Below are positions 1-10,029 of a DNA stretch of 64,000 nucleotides, one piece after another. The DNA comes from Paguma larvata (Eukaryota > Chordata > Mammalia > Carnivora > Viverridae), in the NCBI GenBank assembly GCA_030068075.1, contig CM057827.1, positions 66,230,500 through 66,294,499 of the forward strand. Direction: 5' to 3'. Both the position numbers and the translations under genes were made by a program. How positions within the stretch are numbered: position 1 is the first letter of the stretch; the number at the start of each line of letters is the position of its first letter. The notes under the pieces are model-generated. The model ran no database searches and had not been told where the DNA came from. It saw only the letters and a program-made list of their open reading frames with translations.

Positions 1-759
1 CACTTTCCTTAACAGCAGACTAATGTTTGCATACAAAGCACTTGTTGTAAATAAATAGCTTTAATAAGTGGGGAAAAAAAGACAGTAAGCAGCACAATGC
101 CAGGGGTAATTACAGCTATGTTTGCAAAAGCCACAAATGCAGTATATAATTATCTTAATATGAAAAATGGAGATTATCTCATATTTTAAGTTCTTTATTA
201 GGAATAATTCTAACATCTGAATATTCTAGTATTTGAACAGTTGTCTGATTCTGACTTAATTTTCTTCATATGCTCCTTTATGTAACACATAGGAATACAA
301 ACTAATGTAGCTTCAATGAATAACTCCTTCTGAAATATGGTATTTGAAAACACTTGATTGTATATTCATAGCTTTTAGTTTAGTGTGATGTACCAACTCA
401 ATTAAGGATAGTATTGAAAGACTCTTGAGCGGTGATATTGTTCATCTAAAGTGAGACTATTCACAAGGCATCCCATCTTCCACTCTCCCCTCCCAGATAA
501 AGATTCCAGCACTTTCTATTTTGCCATGATAAGAGCAGCATAGAGTTACTGCCTTATGTTACAAGACTGATAGGGAAACCAAAACCAATACAATGCCTGT
601 GGAGTCCAGAAAGGGGTGCTGTAATCCTCTGAATTAGCCCCTGTCCTGAGAGGTCCACAGGAATTGAGATGATAATTGTACATCAACTGTCATGTCATGG
701 GGATCATGACTGAATTTGTCGTCCTGGTAAGAGAAGGAAAAATTGAAAATCATTGGTGA
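1..759. other. AT-rich stretch, no gene seen
   Basis: No open frame of useful length and no repeat that I recognise. The sequence is AT-rich with scattered stops in all frames, as expected of intergenic or intronic DNA. Confidence 0.6.
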
Positions 760-1465
760 AAATTTTAGGACTGTCGAGGCAAAAACCTACACACAAACAT
801 TAAGTGCCAAAATTTGGAAGCAATCAGCATGTCTCTCAAGAAATGAAATGATTAAAAGAAATTTTGGTTCATCCTTACAATAGAATAGTACTCAACAATA
901 CAAAGAAATGAGCTATCTTGTCATGAAAAGACCTGGAAGATCCTTAAATGCATACTACTAAGTCAAATATGACAGTCTGAAAAGGCTGCATACTGTATTA
1001 TTACAACTTGTATGACCTTTTGGAAAAGGCAAAACCATGGAGACAGAGAAAGATCAGTGGTTGCCAAGGGGTTCGGGGCGAGGGAGAAGGGGATGAATAG
1101 GTGAAGGACAAGGAATTTTTAGGGCAGCGAAGCTATTCTCGATGATACTGTAACGTTGAATACATGGCATTCTGTATTTATCAAAATCCTATAGAATGTT
1201 CAACACAAAGACTGAACCCTAATATAAGCTATGTATTCTAGTTAATAATAGTGTATCAGTTTTGGCTCCCTAGTTGTAACAAATGGGCCACACTGATGCA
1301 AGATGTTAATAATAGGGAAATCTGTTTGTGTGTCTGTAGGGCTGGCGAGGATAAAGGAGTATATAAGAAGTCTCTGTATTTCCATGCATTTTTTTTTTTT
1401 TTTTGTAAAACAAGTTGCTCTAAAAAATGGAGTCTATCAATTTTAAAAACTATAATGTTAAAGAA
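760..1465 (+). mobile_element. Old L1 (L1M-type) 3' end, sense
   Basis: The sequence follows the end of ORF2 and the 3' UTR of old mammalian L1. A segment like 'ggttgccaaggggttcgggg' (about 1060) is followed by 'gatactgtaacg', 'gaaccctaatataa', 'ttaataatagtgtatcag' and 'atgcaagatgttaataatag', and then by an 'aaaatggagtctatcaattt' terminal segment. A 16-T run lies inside at about 1389. The copy is 5'-truncated and decayed, with no working frame; the 83-residue open frame inside it is 3' UTR and not a gene. The exact subfamily (L1MC/L1ME range) was not resolved. Confidence 0.75.
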
Positions 1466-2214
1466 AAGTGGAAAGAGACATCATTTAAAACCCAGTAACT
1501 AGAACTTCAAGGTTACTTTACTAAATAAAGTGAAATCAATTTGAAATCATTTCCGGTGAGCATTGCCTAACTTTTTCTCCTAAACTCGCATTAAGTTTAT
1601 TTTTAATTACAGAAAAAAGATAAACACTTAAAAACAAAGTATTGAGTTTACTCCATATTCTATTCATTCTATTAATATTCTATTCCCTAAAGCTTTTATT
1701 ACTTTTGGTAAGGTAACACCTCAGCAGAACTAGAAAAATTAAAAAAAAATCGTACATTTATTATTTTTGCCTGGAAGTAGGAAGGCAAAGGGAAAGGGAT
1801 ACCTACTAATAAAAGTAACAGGTATTTTATAAATTAGACACCAAAATCAAATAATATTTAAAGATACACCTTTAAATTACAAAATTATGTGAAACTAAAT
1901 GATAAAGAGAAGAAAGTTTATACTCAGGAAAACAAATACTATTAAACGGAACTATAAATTTGCATTAATTTTTAATAGGATTATGGTGAAGAAAAATTTC
2001 TGTTCAAAAGTAGTCTGAAACAAATAGGTTTGTGTATTCAATTACAAATTAGTAGATGGACAGGCTGTTTTAGACCTAATTAGTAAACTAAATGAAGACA
2101 GATTACCTGGGCTATATTATACCTTAAGTTTTAAAGGAAGTCTTTTGGTTAATAATAAATTATTCTTTAAAACACAAACACATTGGCTACAGACTACCAA
2201 TTTGTAGGGCGGCC
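1466..2214. other. AT-rich stretch, no gene seen
   Basis: No gene or clear repeat recognised. Confidence 0.5.
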
Positions 2215-2385
2215 AGGTAAAATTCAAAATGCCCAGTGTTATCTAATTTCAAGTAAAGATGTTTTTCTTTTTGCTATAAATAGATCCCATGAAATTTTTA
2301 GGGACATATTTATGCTAAAACGTATCCTTTACTTAAGTTAATATTTAGCTAAGTTTATTTTCATTTGTTAAATCTGGCAACCCAG
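2215..2385. mobile_element. Probable palindromic DNA-transposon-like element
   Basis: The right half reads 'gggacatatttatgctaaaa' and ends in 'tgttaaatctggcaaccc'; the left half carries 'gcccagtgttatctaatttc'. This pattern matches the copy at 44485-44640, whose two halves are reverse complements. I take both as old copies of one short palindromic, non-autonomous element. The family name was not recalled, and the copy is strongly diverged. Confidence 0.45.
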
Positions 2386-3359
2386 CACCTCGCCAATCTT
2401 GTATATTTACAAGCCTTGAAGAAGTTATGATTTAACAATTAGGTCTCATTTTACGCATACTCACTTGGGGAATTGTCAAAGAACAAAAAAAAATAATGGA
2501 CTACTCCACTAAGCAAGGAATTTTTGAAAGCTTGCTTGTAAGACTCTGTGTTAAGCTATACTGGTAAATAAAGGTTCTCTTTATTTAATAAATAAAGGAT
2601 ACACACGTTATAACAGACCTAACGATTACTTTTAATTTGATAGGATATTGCATATAAACAGGCAACTGTTGCGTGTGATTGATAAGACTTTCAAGAAATC
2701 TTTGACAAATGTTAACAGCAAAGGCTATTTAAATAAAAATAGCTGTCAGAAGCAAGGGGGAATATCTCAAAAAGAAGAATCAAATAGAAAGGATAAATAG
2801 ACACTTCTCTGGCAGGAGCAGCATAAGTATCAACAGAAATTCACCAGAGATAACTCTTGGGCCAGTTTCTTTTAGCATTCATGTACACTCTCTGCTAGAG
2901 AAAATGCACAAGAAAATTCCCAACTTCGAAATGCCAAACTGTTGAGAATAAACAGGATATCTGCAGGATCCTGGAAGAGTAGTCAAAACATGGTAAATTG
3001 AATTCCAGTGTTGTGCATCTCAGTGCAATGCGTTATATGAACACAGACTTATATTGTTTTTTTTTTAGGTTGGCAGTCTCCAAACTACTCATTTTTTAAG
3101 GGTGCTTGGAGGAGTCATTTCAAGTCCCTGAAGAAAATGCCACCTCGATGCTACTGTGACCAGACATGTACGACACGATTTTTAATAACATAAGGTAAAT
3201 CGTTACAAAGAAAATTTAAAATATTATTCTATAGCGATGTTAAATGTTAATTCTAGTGTATTTATATCTGAGTTTCGAAACAGGATAATACATCTCAAGA
3301 AAAATTTAATGAAAGTTGGAGTTTGTGCAAGAAATTAGGAATGGTCCAAGAACAGGACA
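2386..3359. other. No gene seen
   Basis: Unassigned AT-rich sequence between the palindromic element and the antisense L1. No open frame or RNA gene was seen. Confidence 0.5.
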
Positions 3360-3466
3360 TTATTGTTGCATATGACAGGACGTCCTTCTTTTTTAATGCA
3401 AATATTCCATTCCATTTTCTTTATTCATTCATCCCTTGATGGGCATTTAAGTGCTTCCATGTCTTG

Positions 3467-3802
3467 CCATCTGGGTAGCTGGGTTGGTTAAGTGTGTGAC
3501 TTTGGCTCAGGTCATGATCTCACAGCTCATGAACTGGAGCCCTGCTTCAGGCTCTGTGCTGACAGCTGAGAGCCTGGAGCCTGTTTTGGATTGTGTGTCT
3601 CTCTCTGCCCCTCCCTGCTCACGCTCTCTCCCTCCCCCTCCCTCCCTCTCCCTCCCTCCCTCTCCCTCCCTCTCCCTCCCTCTCCCTCCCTCTCTCTCTT
3701 TTCCTCTCTCTCTCTTTTCCTCTCTCTCTCTCTCCCTCCCTCTCTCTCCCTTCCTCTCTCAACAAACAAATCAACATTTAAAAAAATTAAAAAAAAAAAA
3801 GA
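3467..3802 (+). mobile_element. Felid CAN SINE with expanded CT tract
   Basis: A sense tRNA-derived SINE. The head 'ctgggtagctgggttggtta' is followed by 'ggctcaggtcatgatctcac', 'ggctctgtgctgacagctga' and 'cctggagcctg', then a long CT-rich tract and an 'aacaaacaaatcaacattta' A-rich tail. It is flanked by a perfect 15-bp target-site duplication, tgcttccatgtcttg, at 3452-3466 and 3803-3817. The copy is about 336 bp against the usual 200-220 bp, because the CT tract has expanded. It sits inside the antisense L1 and splits it. Confidence 0.92.
3625..3760. repeat. Expanded (CCCTCCCTCT)n pyrimidine tract
   Basis: About 135 bp of nearly pure C/T on the plus strand, made of CCCTCCCTCT and CTCTCTTTTC variants inside the SINE at 3467-3802. 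The minus strand has many runs of three G's, so it could form a quadruplex. Open frames on both strands here are low-complexity artefacts. Confidence 0.9.
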
Positions 3803-4552
3803 TGCTTCCATGTCTTGGCTATTGTGAATAATGCCTGAGTAAACATGGGGATCCAGGTATCTTCCAGATCTTGATTTTAAACCGTTTGGAGTTATACCTA
3901 GAAGTTGGAATACCGGATCACATGATAGTACTATTTTTAATCTTTGAGTAACTTTCATACTGTTTTCCATGGTGGCTACCCTCTACCTTCCCACCAGCTG
4001 TATTTACTGGTTCCCTTTAGTCTACATCCTTGTGAACATGTATTATCTTCTGGTGTTTGATAATTTCCATCCTAGCAGGTGTAAGATACTATGTCCTTAT
4101 TATCATTTTGATTTGCGTTTCTCTCAAGATTAATGATATTGAGCACCTTTACAAAGACCTTTGGTATTTTTATACCTTCATTGAAGAAATGTCTATTCAG
4201 GTCTTTTACTATTTTTAAAAATTGGATTATTATTTTTGTTAGGAATAGTAGGTGTTACATATATATTTTGAATCTTAACTCTTTATCATATATATGGTTT
4301 GCATATGATTTATCTCATTCCATAGGCTGCCTTTTGTTGTGTTGATTATTTACTTTGCAAAAACTTTTTAGGTTAACATAATCACATTTGTCTATTTTTG
4401 CTTATGTTGCCTGTGCTTTTGGTGTCCTGCCCAAGAAATCATTGCCTAAGTCACTCTGAGGAATATTTTCTCCTGCTTTTTTCTAGGAGTTTTTCAATTT
4501 CAGGTCTTACATTTAAGGCCTTATTGTTGTTTGAGGTGACGTTTGTGTAGAA

Positions 4553-4637
4553 CCTGCTCGGGATTCTCTCTCTGCCCCTCCCTGCTTTCTTGCTTTCTCC
4601 TTTACTCTCTCAGAGATAAATAACATTAAAAAAGGAT
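4553..4637 (+). mobile_element. 5'-truncated CAN SINE tail
   Basis: Only the 3' part is present: 'acctgctcgggattctctct', 'ctgcccctccctgct', then 'ataaataacattaaaaaa'. It lies in the antisense L1. No target-site duplication was found. Confidence 0.7.
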
Positions 4638-4701
4638 AAAGTCCTTTTTAATTTTTTTTCCCAAAGCAAATGAGCATCAAGTTTTGTCAGCACCATTTTT
4701 T

Positions 4702-4884
4702 TGTTTTATAGAGACAGAGCATGAGTGGGGGAAGGGCAGAGAGAGAGGGAGACACAGAAACCGAACAGCTCCAGGCACTGAGCTGTCAGCACAGAGCCCG
4801 AGGCGGGGCTTGAACCCACAGACCGCGAGATCATGACCTAAGCCTAAGTCCGCCGCTCAACCAACTGAGCCACCCAGGCGCCCC
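4702..4884 (-). mobile_element. Felid CAN SINE, antisense
   Basis: It runs from 'gagacagagcatgagtgggg' to 'actgagccacccaggcgccc', the complement of a full SINE body. A near-perfect target-site duplication, agcaccatttttt, lies at 4689-4701 and 4885-4897. It is nested in the antisense L1 (the 'cagcaccatttattgaagag' site of ORF2). Confidence 0.93.
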
Positions 4885-5590
4885 AGCACCATTTTTTGAA
4901 GAGGCAATCCTTGCCCTATCTATTGTCTTGGCACCGTGTTGAAATTCATTTGATATATATGTGGAGGTTTATTTCCGCGTTCTCTGTTCCATTCTATTCG
5001 TGCATCTATTGTTATACCAGTATTGCACTGTGTTTGTACAATATTTACTGTAGCTTTGTAACATGTTTTGAAATCAGGAAGTTTAAGCTCTCCAGCTCTG
5101 TTCTTCTTTCTCAGGATTGTTTTGGCTATTCAAGGTCCTTTATGGTTCCATATAAATTTTAGGTTTGTTTTTACTATTTCTGTGAAAAATAACATTGAAA
5201 TTTTTGTGAGATTGTACTTAATCTATAGATCACTTAAACAATAACATGGGGCATCTTCCCATTTGTATTGTTTTCAATTTCTTTGATGGATTACTTGTAG
5301 TTTTCATAATAGAAATCTTTCACTTCCTTGGTTAATATTATTCCTAAATATTTTATTCTTTATGATAAAATGAGATTACTTTCTTAAATTCCTTTTCAGA
5401 TTGCTTTTTTTGTTAGCATATAGAAATGCAACTGATTATTGCATGCTGATTTTGTATACTGCAACTTTCCTGAATTCCTTGATTAGTTCTAACAGTTGTG
5501 TTTTCCTTGGTGGAATCTTTTAGGTTTTCTAAATGATGTGACATCTTATTGTCTACAAATAGATCATTTGGATTTGGATGACTTTGTATG

Positions 5591-5611
5591 TTTTTTTTTT
5601 TTTTTTTTTTT
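5591..5611. repeat. Poly(T) run of 21
   Basis: A pure T run inside the antisense L1 ORF2 region. Confidence 0.9.
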
Positions 5612-6213
5612 GCTTAATTTTTCTGTCTAGGGCTTCCGGTACTATGTTGAATAGAAGTGGTAAGAGATGGCATCATGGTTCCTCATCTTAGAGGAGAAAG
5701 ACACTTTCAGGTTTTCATTGGTGAGTACATGACCCCTCCGAGCCTATTATATATGATCTTTATTCTGTTGAGTAATTTCCTCCTACTTCTCATTTGTTGA
5801 GCATTTTTTATCATGTGTATTTTTTTTTTCAGTTGCTTTTCCTGGATTTGTTGTGGTAATTCTAGGTTTTCATCTTCCATTCTGTTACTGCGGTGCATTA
5901 CATTCTTAATTTTCATATGTTGAACTGGCTTGCATTACCGGCTACATCTCACTTGATCATGACATGTGATTCTTTTAATGTGTGGCTAAATTCAGTTTGC
6001 TAATAGTTGAAGATTTTTTCATCTATATTTATTAGGAATAGTTTTGTTTTCTTGTAGTGTCCTTGTCTGGCTTTCGTCTGAGGGAAATTAATGCTGGGCC
6101 CCGTAAAATGGGTTTAGAAGTGTTTCCTTTTTAATTTTGCAAGAGTTTGAGAAGGATTAGTATTGATTCTTTAAAATTTGTTACAAATCACTTTGAACCT
6201 TCTAGTCCTAGGA

Positions 6214-6233
6214 TTTTTTTTTTTTTTTTTTTT
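6214..6233. repeat. Poly(T) run of 20
   Basis: A second pure T run inside the same L1. Confidence 0.9.
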
Positions 6234-7008
6234 GGCAGGAGGCAAGTTTTGATTATATAGTCAATCTCCTTATTAGTTATATGTCAGTTGAGATTTATTT
6301 TTATGATTCAGTATTGGTAGGTTGTATATTTCTATGAACTTATCCATTTCTTCTATCCAATTTGTTGATACATAATTGTTCATAATAGCCTCTTAGAACC
6401 TTTTTTTAAAAAAATTTCTGATTTTATTTGAAATTAAATTTGAAATCTCACCTTTTCCTTAGTCTAGCTAAAGTTTTGTCAATTTTATTGATATTTTCAG
6501 AAAACTCCTGGTTTTGTTATTTTTCTTTACTCTATTTGATTTTTTTCTGTTCTAATATCTACCATTTCCTGTGTTCTGTTAGGGCTTAGTTTATTCTTTT
6601 TCTATTTTTTGCAGTGTAAAGTTAGAGTTGTCTTTGAGATCTTTCTTCTTTGTTAATGAAGGTATTTATTGCTGTGAACATCACTCATTAATGCTTTTGC
6701 TGCATTCTGTAAGTTTCAGTATGTTAATGTTTTAATTTTCATCTTCAGATACTTTGATTTTCTCCTTTGATTCTACTTTTATGTTTGATCATGAGTATGT
6801 TAAAAAAAAGATTATGTTGTTTAAGCTTAAAAATAAGTAAAAAGAGTATGTTTAATTTCCATGTATATGTGAATTTTCTCATTTTTAAAATATTATTGAT
6901 TGATAATTTCATTCTACTCTGGTTGGAAAAGATACTTGAGATAATTTCAGTCTTATAAAATTTATTGAGATTTATTAAGACTTCTTTTGTGACATAACAT
7001 GATGTCTC

Positions 7009-7236
7009 CTATAGAATTTTCCACATGTGCTTTAGAAGAATGTATTTTGAGGCGCTGGAGAGCCATGTTCTATATATGCCTGTTATGTCCCTTTCGTGTA
7101 CAGTGTTGGTCAAATCCGTTGTTTTCTGATTGGTCTTCTGTGTGGATGTTCTATCCACTATTGACAGTGAAGTAATGGAATCTCCCACACGTATTGCATT
7201 TTTGTGTATTTCTCCCTTCAGGTCTGTCATCGTCAC
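7009..7236 (-). pseudogene. L1 ORF2 endonuclease-domain remnant
   Basis: A 75-codon open frame on the minus strand resembles the C-terminal part of the L1 ORF2 endonuclease domain. It has a 'VGDSITSLSIVDRTSTQKTN' segment where L1 has the VGDFN(T)PL..DR..RQK.N motif, followed by 'DITGIYRTW', matching the usual D(L)IDIYRT. The conserved DFN has become DSI, so a metal-binding/catalytic residue set is lost. No flanking open frame continues, and this is a fossil segment of the L1 at 3360-9105. No functional protein is expected. Confidence 0.8.
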
Positions 7237-8178
7237 TGTACAAACTTAGTCTGATGTTTGCGCATATGTAGTAATAAGCGTTACATCTTCCTGATGAGTC
7301 GACCCTTTTATCATTAGATAATGAACTTCTTTCTCTCTTGGGACATTTTTTACTTCAACTCTGTCTCGTCGAGTAGAAATAGAGCCACTCTTGCTCCCTT
7401 TTGCTTCTCATTTACATGGAGTACCTTTTCCTATCTCTTCACTTTTAGGCTATGGGTGTTCTTAAATCTAAAGTGCCTCTTGAGACTCTTGTGGACAGTA
7501 TATATATATATGGTTCTTATTGTTGTATTCTTTCAACCACTCTATTTCTTTGTATTGTGGAGTTTAAACCATTTACATTTAAAGTAATTATGGGTAGGTA
7601 AGAACTTACTGGCATTTTGTTAACTATTTTCTATTTTGTGGTTCTTCTGCTTTTCTTGCTATCTTTTGTGATGTGGTGATTTTTTAAAAATAGTGACATT
7701 CTTTGATTTCACTCGTTTTCTTTTGTGTATCTTCTTTGGGTATTTACTTTGTGGTTACTTTGACCCTGATGTTTTCATAAAAGGTATTAGTTATAATAGT
7801 TTGGTTTAAGCTGATGATAATTCTAATTACAAACAAAAACTCTGTACTTTTACTTCTCACCTGACACTACTTGTTATTGATGCCGTAATATACACCATTT
7901 ATGTGTTTATTAACACTTTTATAGTTATTAACAATACCGTTGTCTTCTAACTCATACTAGGATTAAAAGTGTTCATTGCATCACCTTTACCTCGCACTTT
8001 ATTCTCTTTTTCTATATTTACCTTCAACAGTGAGGTTTATATTTCCATATGCTATTGTATATCTCTTCATGACTCTTTTGTTTCAATTTGAAGAACTTTC
8101 TTTAGCACTTTTTGTGAAGCAGTTCTTGTGGTGACAAACTCCTTCAGTTGTGTTTCTCTGGGAAAATCTATTTCATTT

Positions 8179-8384
8179 AAAAAAAATTTTAGTCTTTATT
8201 TATATTAGAGAGACAGAGTGCAAGTGGGGGAGGGGCAGAGAGAGAGGGAGACACAGAATCCAGAGCAGGCTCCAGGGTCCTAGTTGTCACTACAGAGCCC
8301 AGGGCGGGGCTCGATCTCACACACCTTGAGATCATGACCTTAGCTGAAGTTGGACACTTAACTGACTGAGCCAGTCAGATGCCC
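8179..8384 (-). mobile_element. CAN SINE, antisense, older copy
   Basis: Complement of the SINE body, with 'gagacacagaatccagagca', 'cacagagcccagggcggggc' and 'gagatcatgacc', and a decayed head 'gagccagtcagatgcccc'. The imperfect flanking repeat ctatttcattt / ctatttcttcattt suggests the target-site duplication. Confidence 0.85.
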
Positions 8385-8415
8385 CTATTTCTTCATTTTT
8401 AAAGGGCAATTTTTT

Positions 8416-8632
8416 TTTAATTTTTTTAAATGTTTTTTTATTTTTGAGACAGAGAGAGACAGAGCATGAGTGGGGGAGGAGCAGAGAGAGAGGGAGACAC
8501 AGAATCCGAAGCAGGCTCCAGGTTCCGAGCCATCAGCACAGAGCCCGACGCGGGGCTCGAACTCACAGACCGCGAGATCATGACCTGAGCCGAAGTCAGA
8601 CGCTCAACCGACTGAGCCACCCAGGCGCCCCC
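8416..8632 (-). mobile_element. Felid CAN SINE, antisense, well preserved
   Basis: Full-length complement of the SINE, from an 'aatgttttttttatttttgag' A-tail to 'ccacccaggcgcccc'. A perfect duplication, taaagggcaattttt, lies at 8400-8414 and 8633-8647. It lies only 31 bp beyond the previous SINE. The body keeps several CpG sites, a sign of a younger copy. The 60- to 63-residue frames across it are SINE sequence. Confidence 0.95.
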
Positions 8633-9105
8633 TAAAGGGCAATTTTTAAGTAGTATAGTTTGTGTTCTTGGTTGGCTGTTTGTTGTTTTTCTTTCAGCAC
8701 TTTGAATATATCATCCCATTTTCTTCAATTCTGAGACTTCTGTTTGGTTCTATGAACAGTGAGACATAAATGGACTCCTCAGGTAATGCCCTGAAGTTGC
8801 ATGCTTCAGGAGAGTTGGATGCTTACTACACTCTATCTTTCTCCTGCATTGAGAATCCCCGCCCAAGAGGGTCTGTCTCAGCCTTGTGTTACTATGGTTC
8901 AGAGGAGGAGGCTTGCTGGGGGCAAAGTGAAACTTGACTTTTACCCTTTTCAGTGTGACTGATATTGAATTTTCTGTTCTAACAGAATGTTGGAACTTTT
9001 CAGTTGTGCTCCTGAGCATTCACAATGGTGCTTTTATCTGTGGATGGTTGTTAAGTCTGGCTTCTTTGGACAGTCTAGTCCTGGGACCTCTTTTCTCACC
9101 ATCTT

Positions 9106-9520
9106 ACTGATTTTACTTCTCACCCTCTTGTCTTTGGGGTTGTACTCATGCTTAACATATTTCATTGTTAATCATTTGCCAAGTGTGTATGTTTTCTCAA
9201 ATATATCATTTGTCTTAATTTATATTTTCTTGTATTGAAGTTTTGAATTTCTTAAAATCAAAAGTATCCAACTTTTTTCTTACTAATTCTTTTTTCTGCT
9301 GATGTTCTGTTGAAATTTTTTATTTCCTTGAGCTAACAATCTATAAATTGATTATAATTTATTTCGCAAATTTAAACATTTGTTAAGTATTGATTCACAT
9401 GGATTTTATCTTTATGAATTATGCATAGTGGGCTATACAATGTAATACATCCAAACTGGATTGTTAAATCTTCCTAGTAAGTTATGTCTTTTAATATTAC
9501 AACTTTTAAAACCTAAAACT
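9106..9520. other. AT-rich stretch, no gene seen
   Basis: Follows the 5' end of the antisense L1. No element was recognised with confidence. Confidence 0.5.
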
Positions 9521-9739
9521 CCTGCAGTGCCTGGGTGGCTCAGTTGGTTGAGTGTCTGACTTCAGCTCAGGTCATAATCTTACTGTTGGTGAGTTTAAGC
9601 CTCACATTGGGCTCCATGCTGATAGCTGCGAGCCTGCCTGCTTCCAGTTCTGTGTCTTCCTCTCTCTCTGCTCCTACCCCACTCATGCTCTGTCTCTTTC
9701 TTTCTCTCAAAAATAAACAAACATTAAAAAAAAACAGAA
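9521..9739 (+). mobile_element. CAN SINE, sense
   Basis: It runs from 'cctgcagtgcctgggtggct' to 'aataaacaaacattaaaa'. A perfect 13-bp duplication, aaaacctaaaact, lies at 9508-9520 and 9740-9752. The pol III boxes inherited from the tRNA ancestor are partly changed (B-box region 'gagtttaagcc'). Confidence 0.93.
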
Positions 9740-9889
9740 AAAACCTAAAACTGCTTTATGTAATCTAAGTCTGCATTATCATTTGTGAATGTACTTGTAA
9801 CTATATTTTTCTACTTAGTGTTTGCCTCCTATATCTCTTATATATTTTTCTCCTCACAAATGTTTTTCTATGTCATTAGGATTTATGAA

Positions 9890-10015
9890 TAACTTTTGAG
9901 TTTTTAAATTTAAATTCCAGTTAGTTAACATACAGTGTAATATTACTTTCAGGTGTACAATATAGTGACTCAACACTTCCATATAACACCCGGTGCTCAT
10001 CACTAGTGCACTTAG
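9890..10015 (-). mobile_element. Young carnivoran L1 3' end, antisense
   Basis: Begins 'tttttaaatttaaattccag' / 'ttagttaacatacagtgtaa' and continues through 'ttcaggtgtacaatatagtg' and 'acacccggtgctcatcac'. It is the reverse of a recent L1 3' UTR, severely 5'-truncated. Confidence 0.8.
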
Positions 10016-10029
10016 GGACAACTTTTGTA

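Larger units (their letters stand above)
3360..9105 (-). mobile_element. Antisense L1, decayed, with nested SINEs
   Basis: Read on the minus strand this is an L1 whose ORF2 end lies at low coordinates. 'ctattgtgaataatgcctga' at 3818, the 'gtggctaccctctaccttcccacc' region at 3970, and 'tctgttccattctattcg' at 4982 are the usual antisense view of ORF2. The endonuclease part is readable near 7009-7236. The 5' end is recognisable near 9070-9105 ('ctcaccatcttactgat'), the reverse of a typical L1 start. The 3' UTR is missing. Sequence between about 8755 and the 5' UTR appears deleted, because ORF1 is not recognisable. Five SINE insertions (3467, 4553, 4702, 8179, 8416) interrupt it. There are many stops and frameshifts, so it is inactive. 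Confidence 0.8.

Noticed and set aside
3451..3970. Pro/Ser/Leu-rich and Arg/Glu-rich open frames up to 147 codons
   Set aside because: They are translations of the expanded CT tract in a SINE.
8438..8635. Recurrent small frames with a QVMIS..VSSSPASGSVL pattern (also near 9535, 41093, 55094, 61624, 63165)
   Set aside because: The same peptide recurs because the same SINE recurs; it is the translated SINE and not a gene family.
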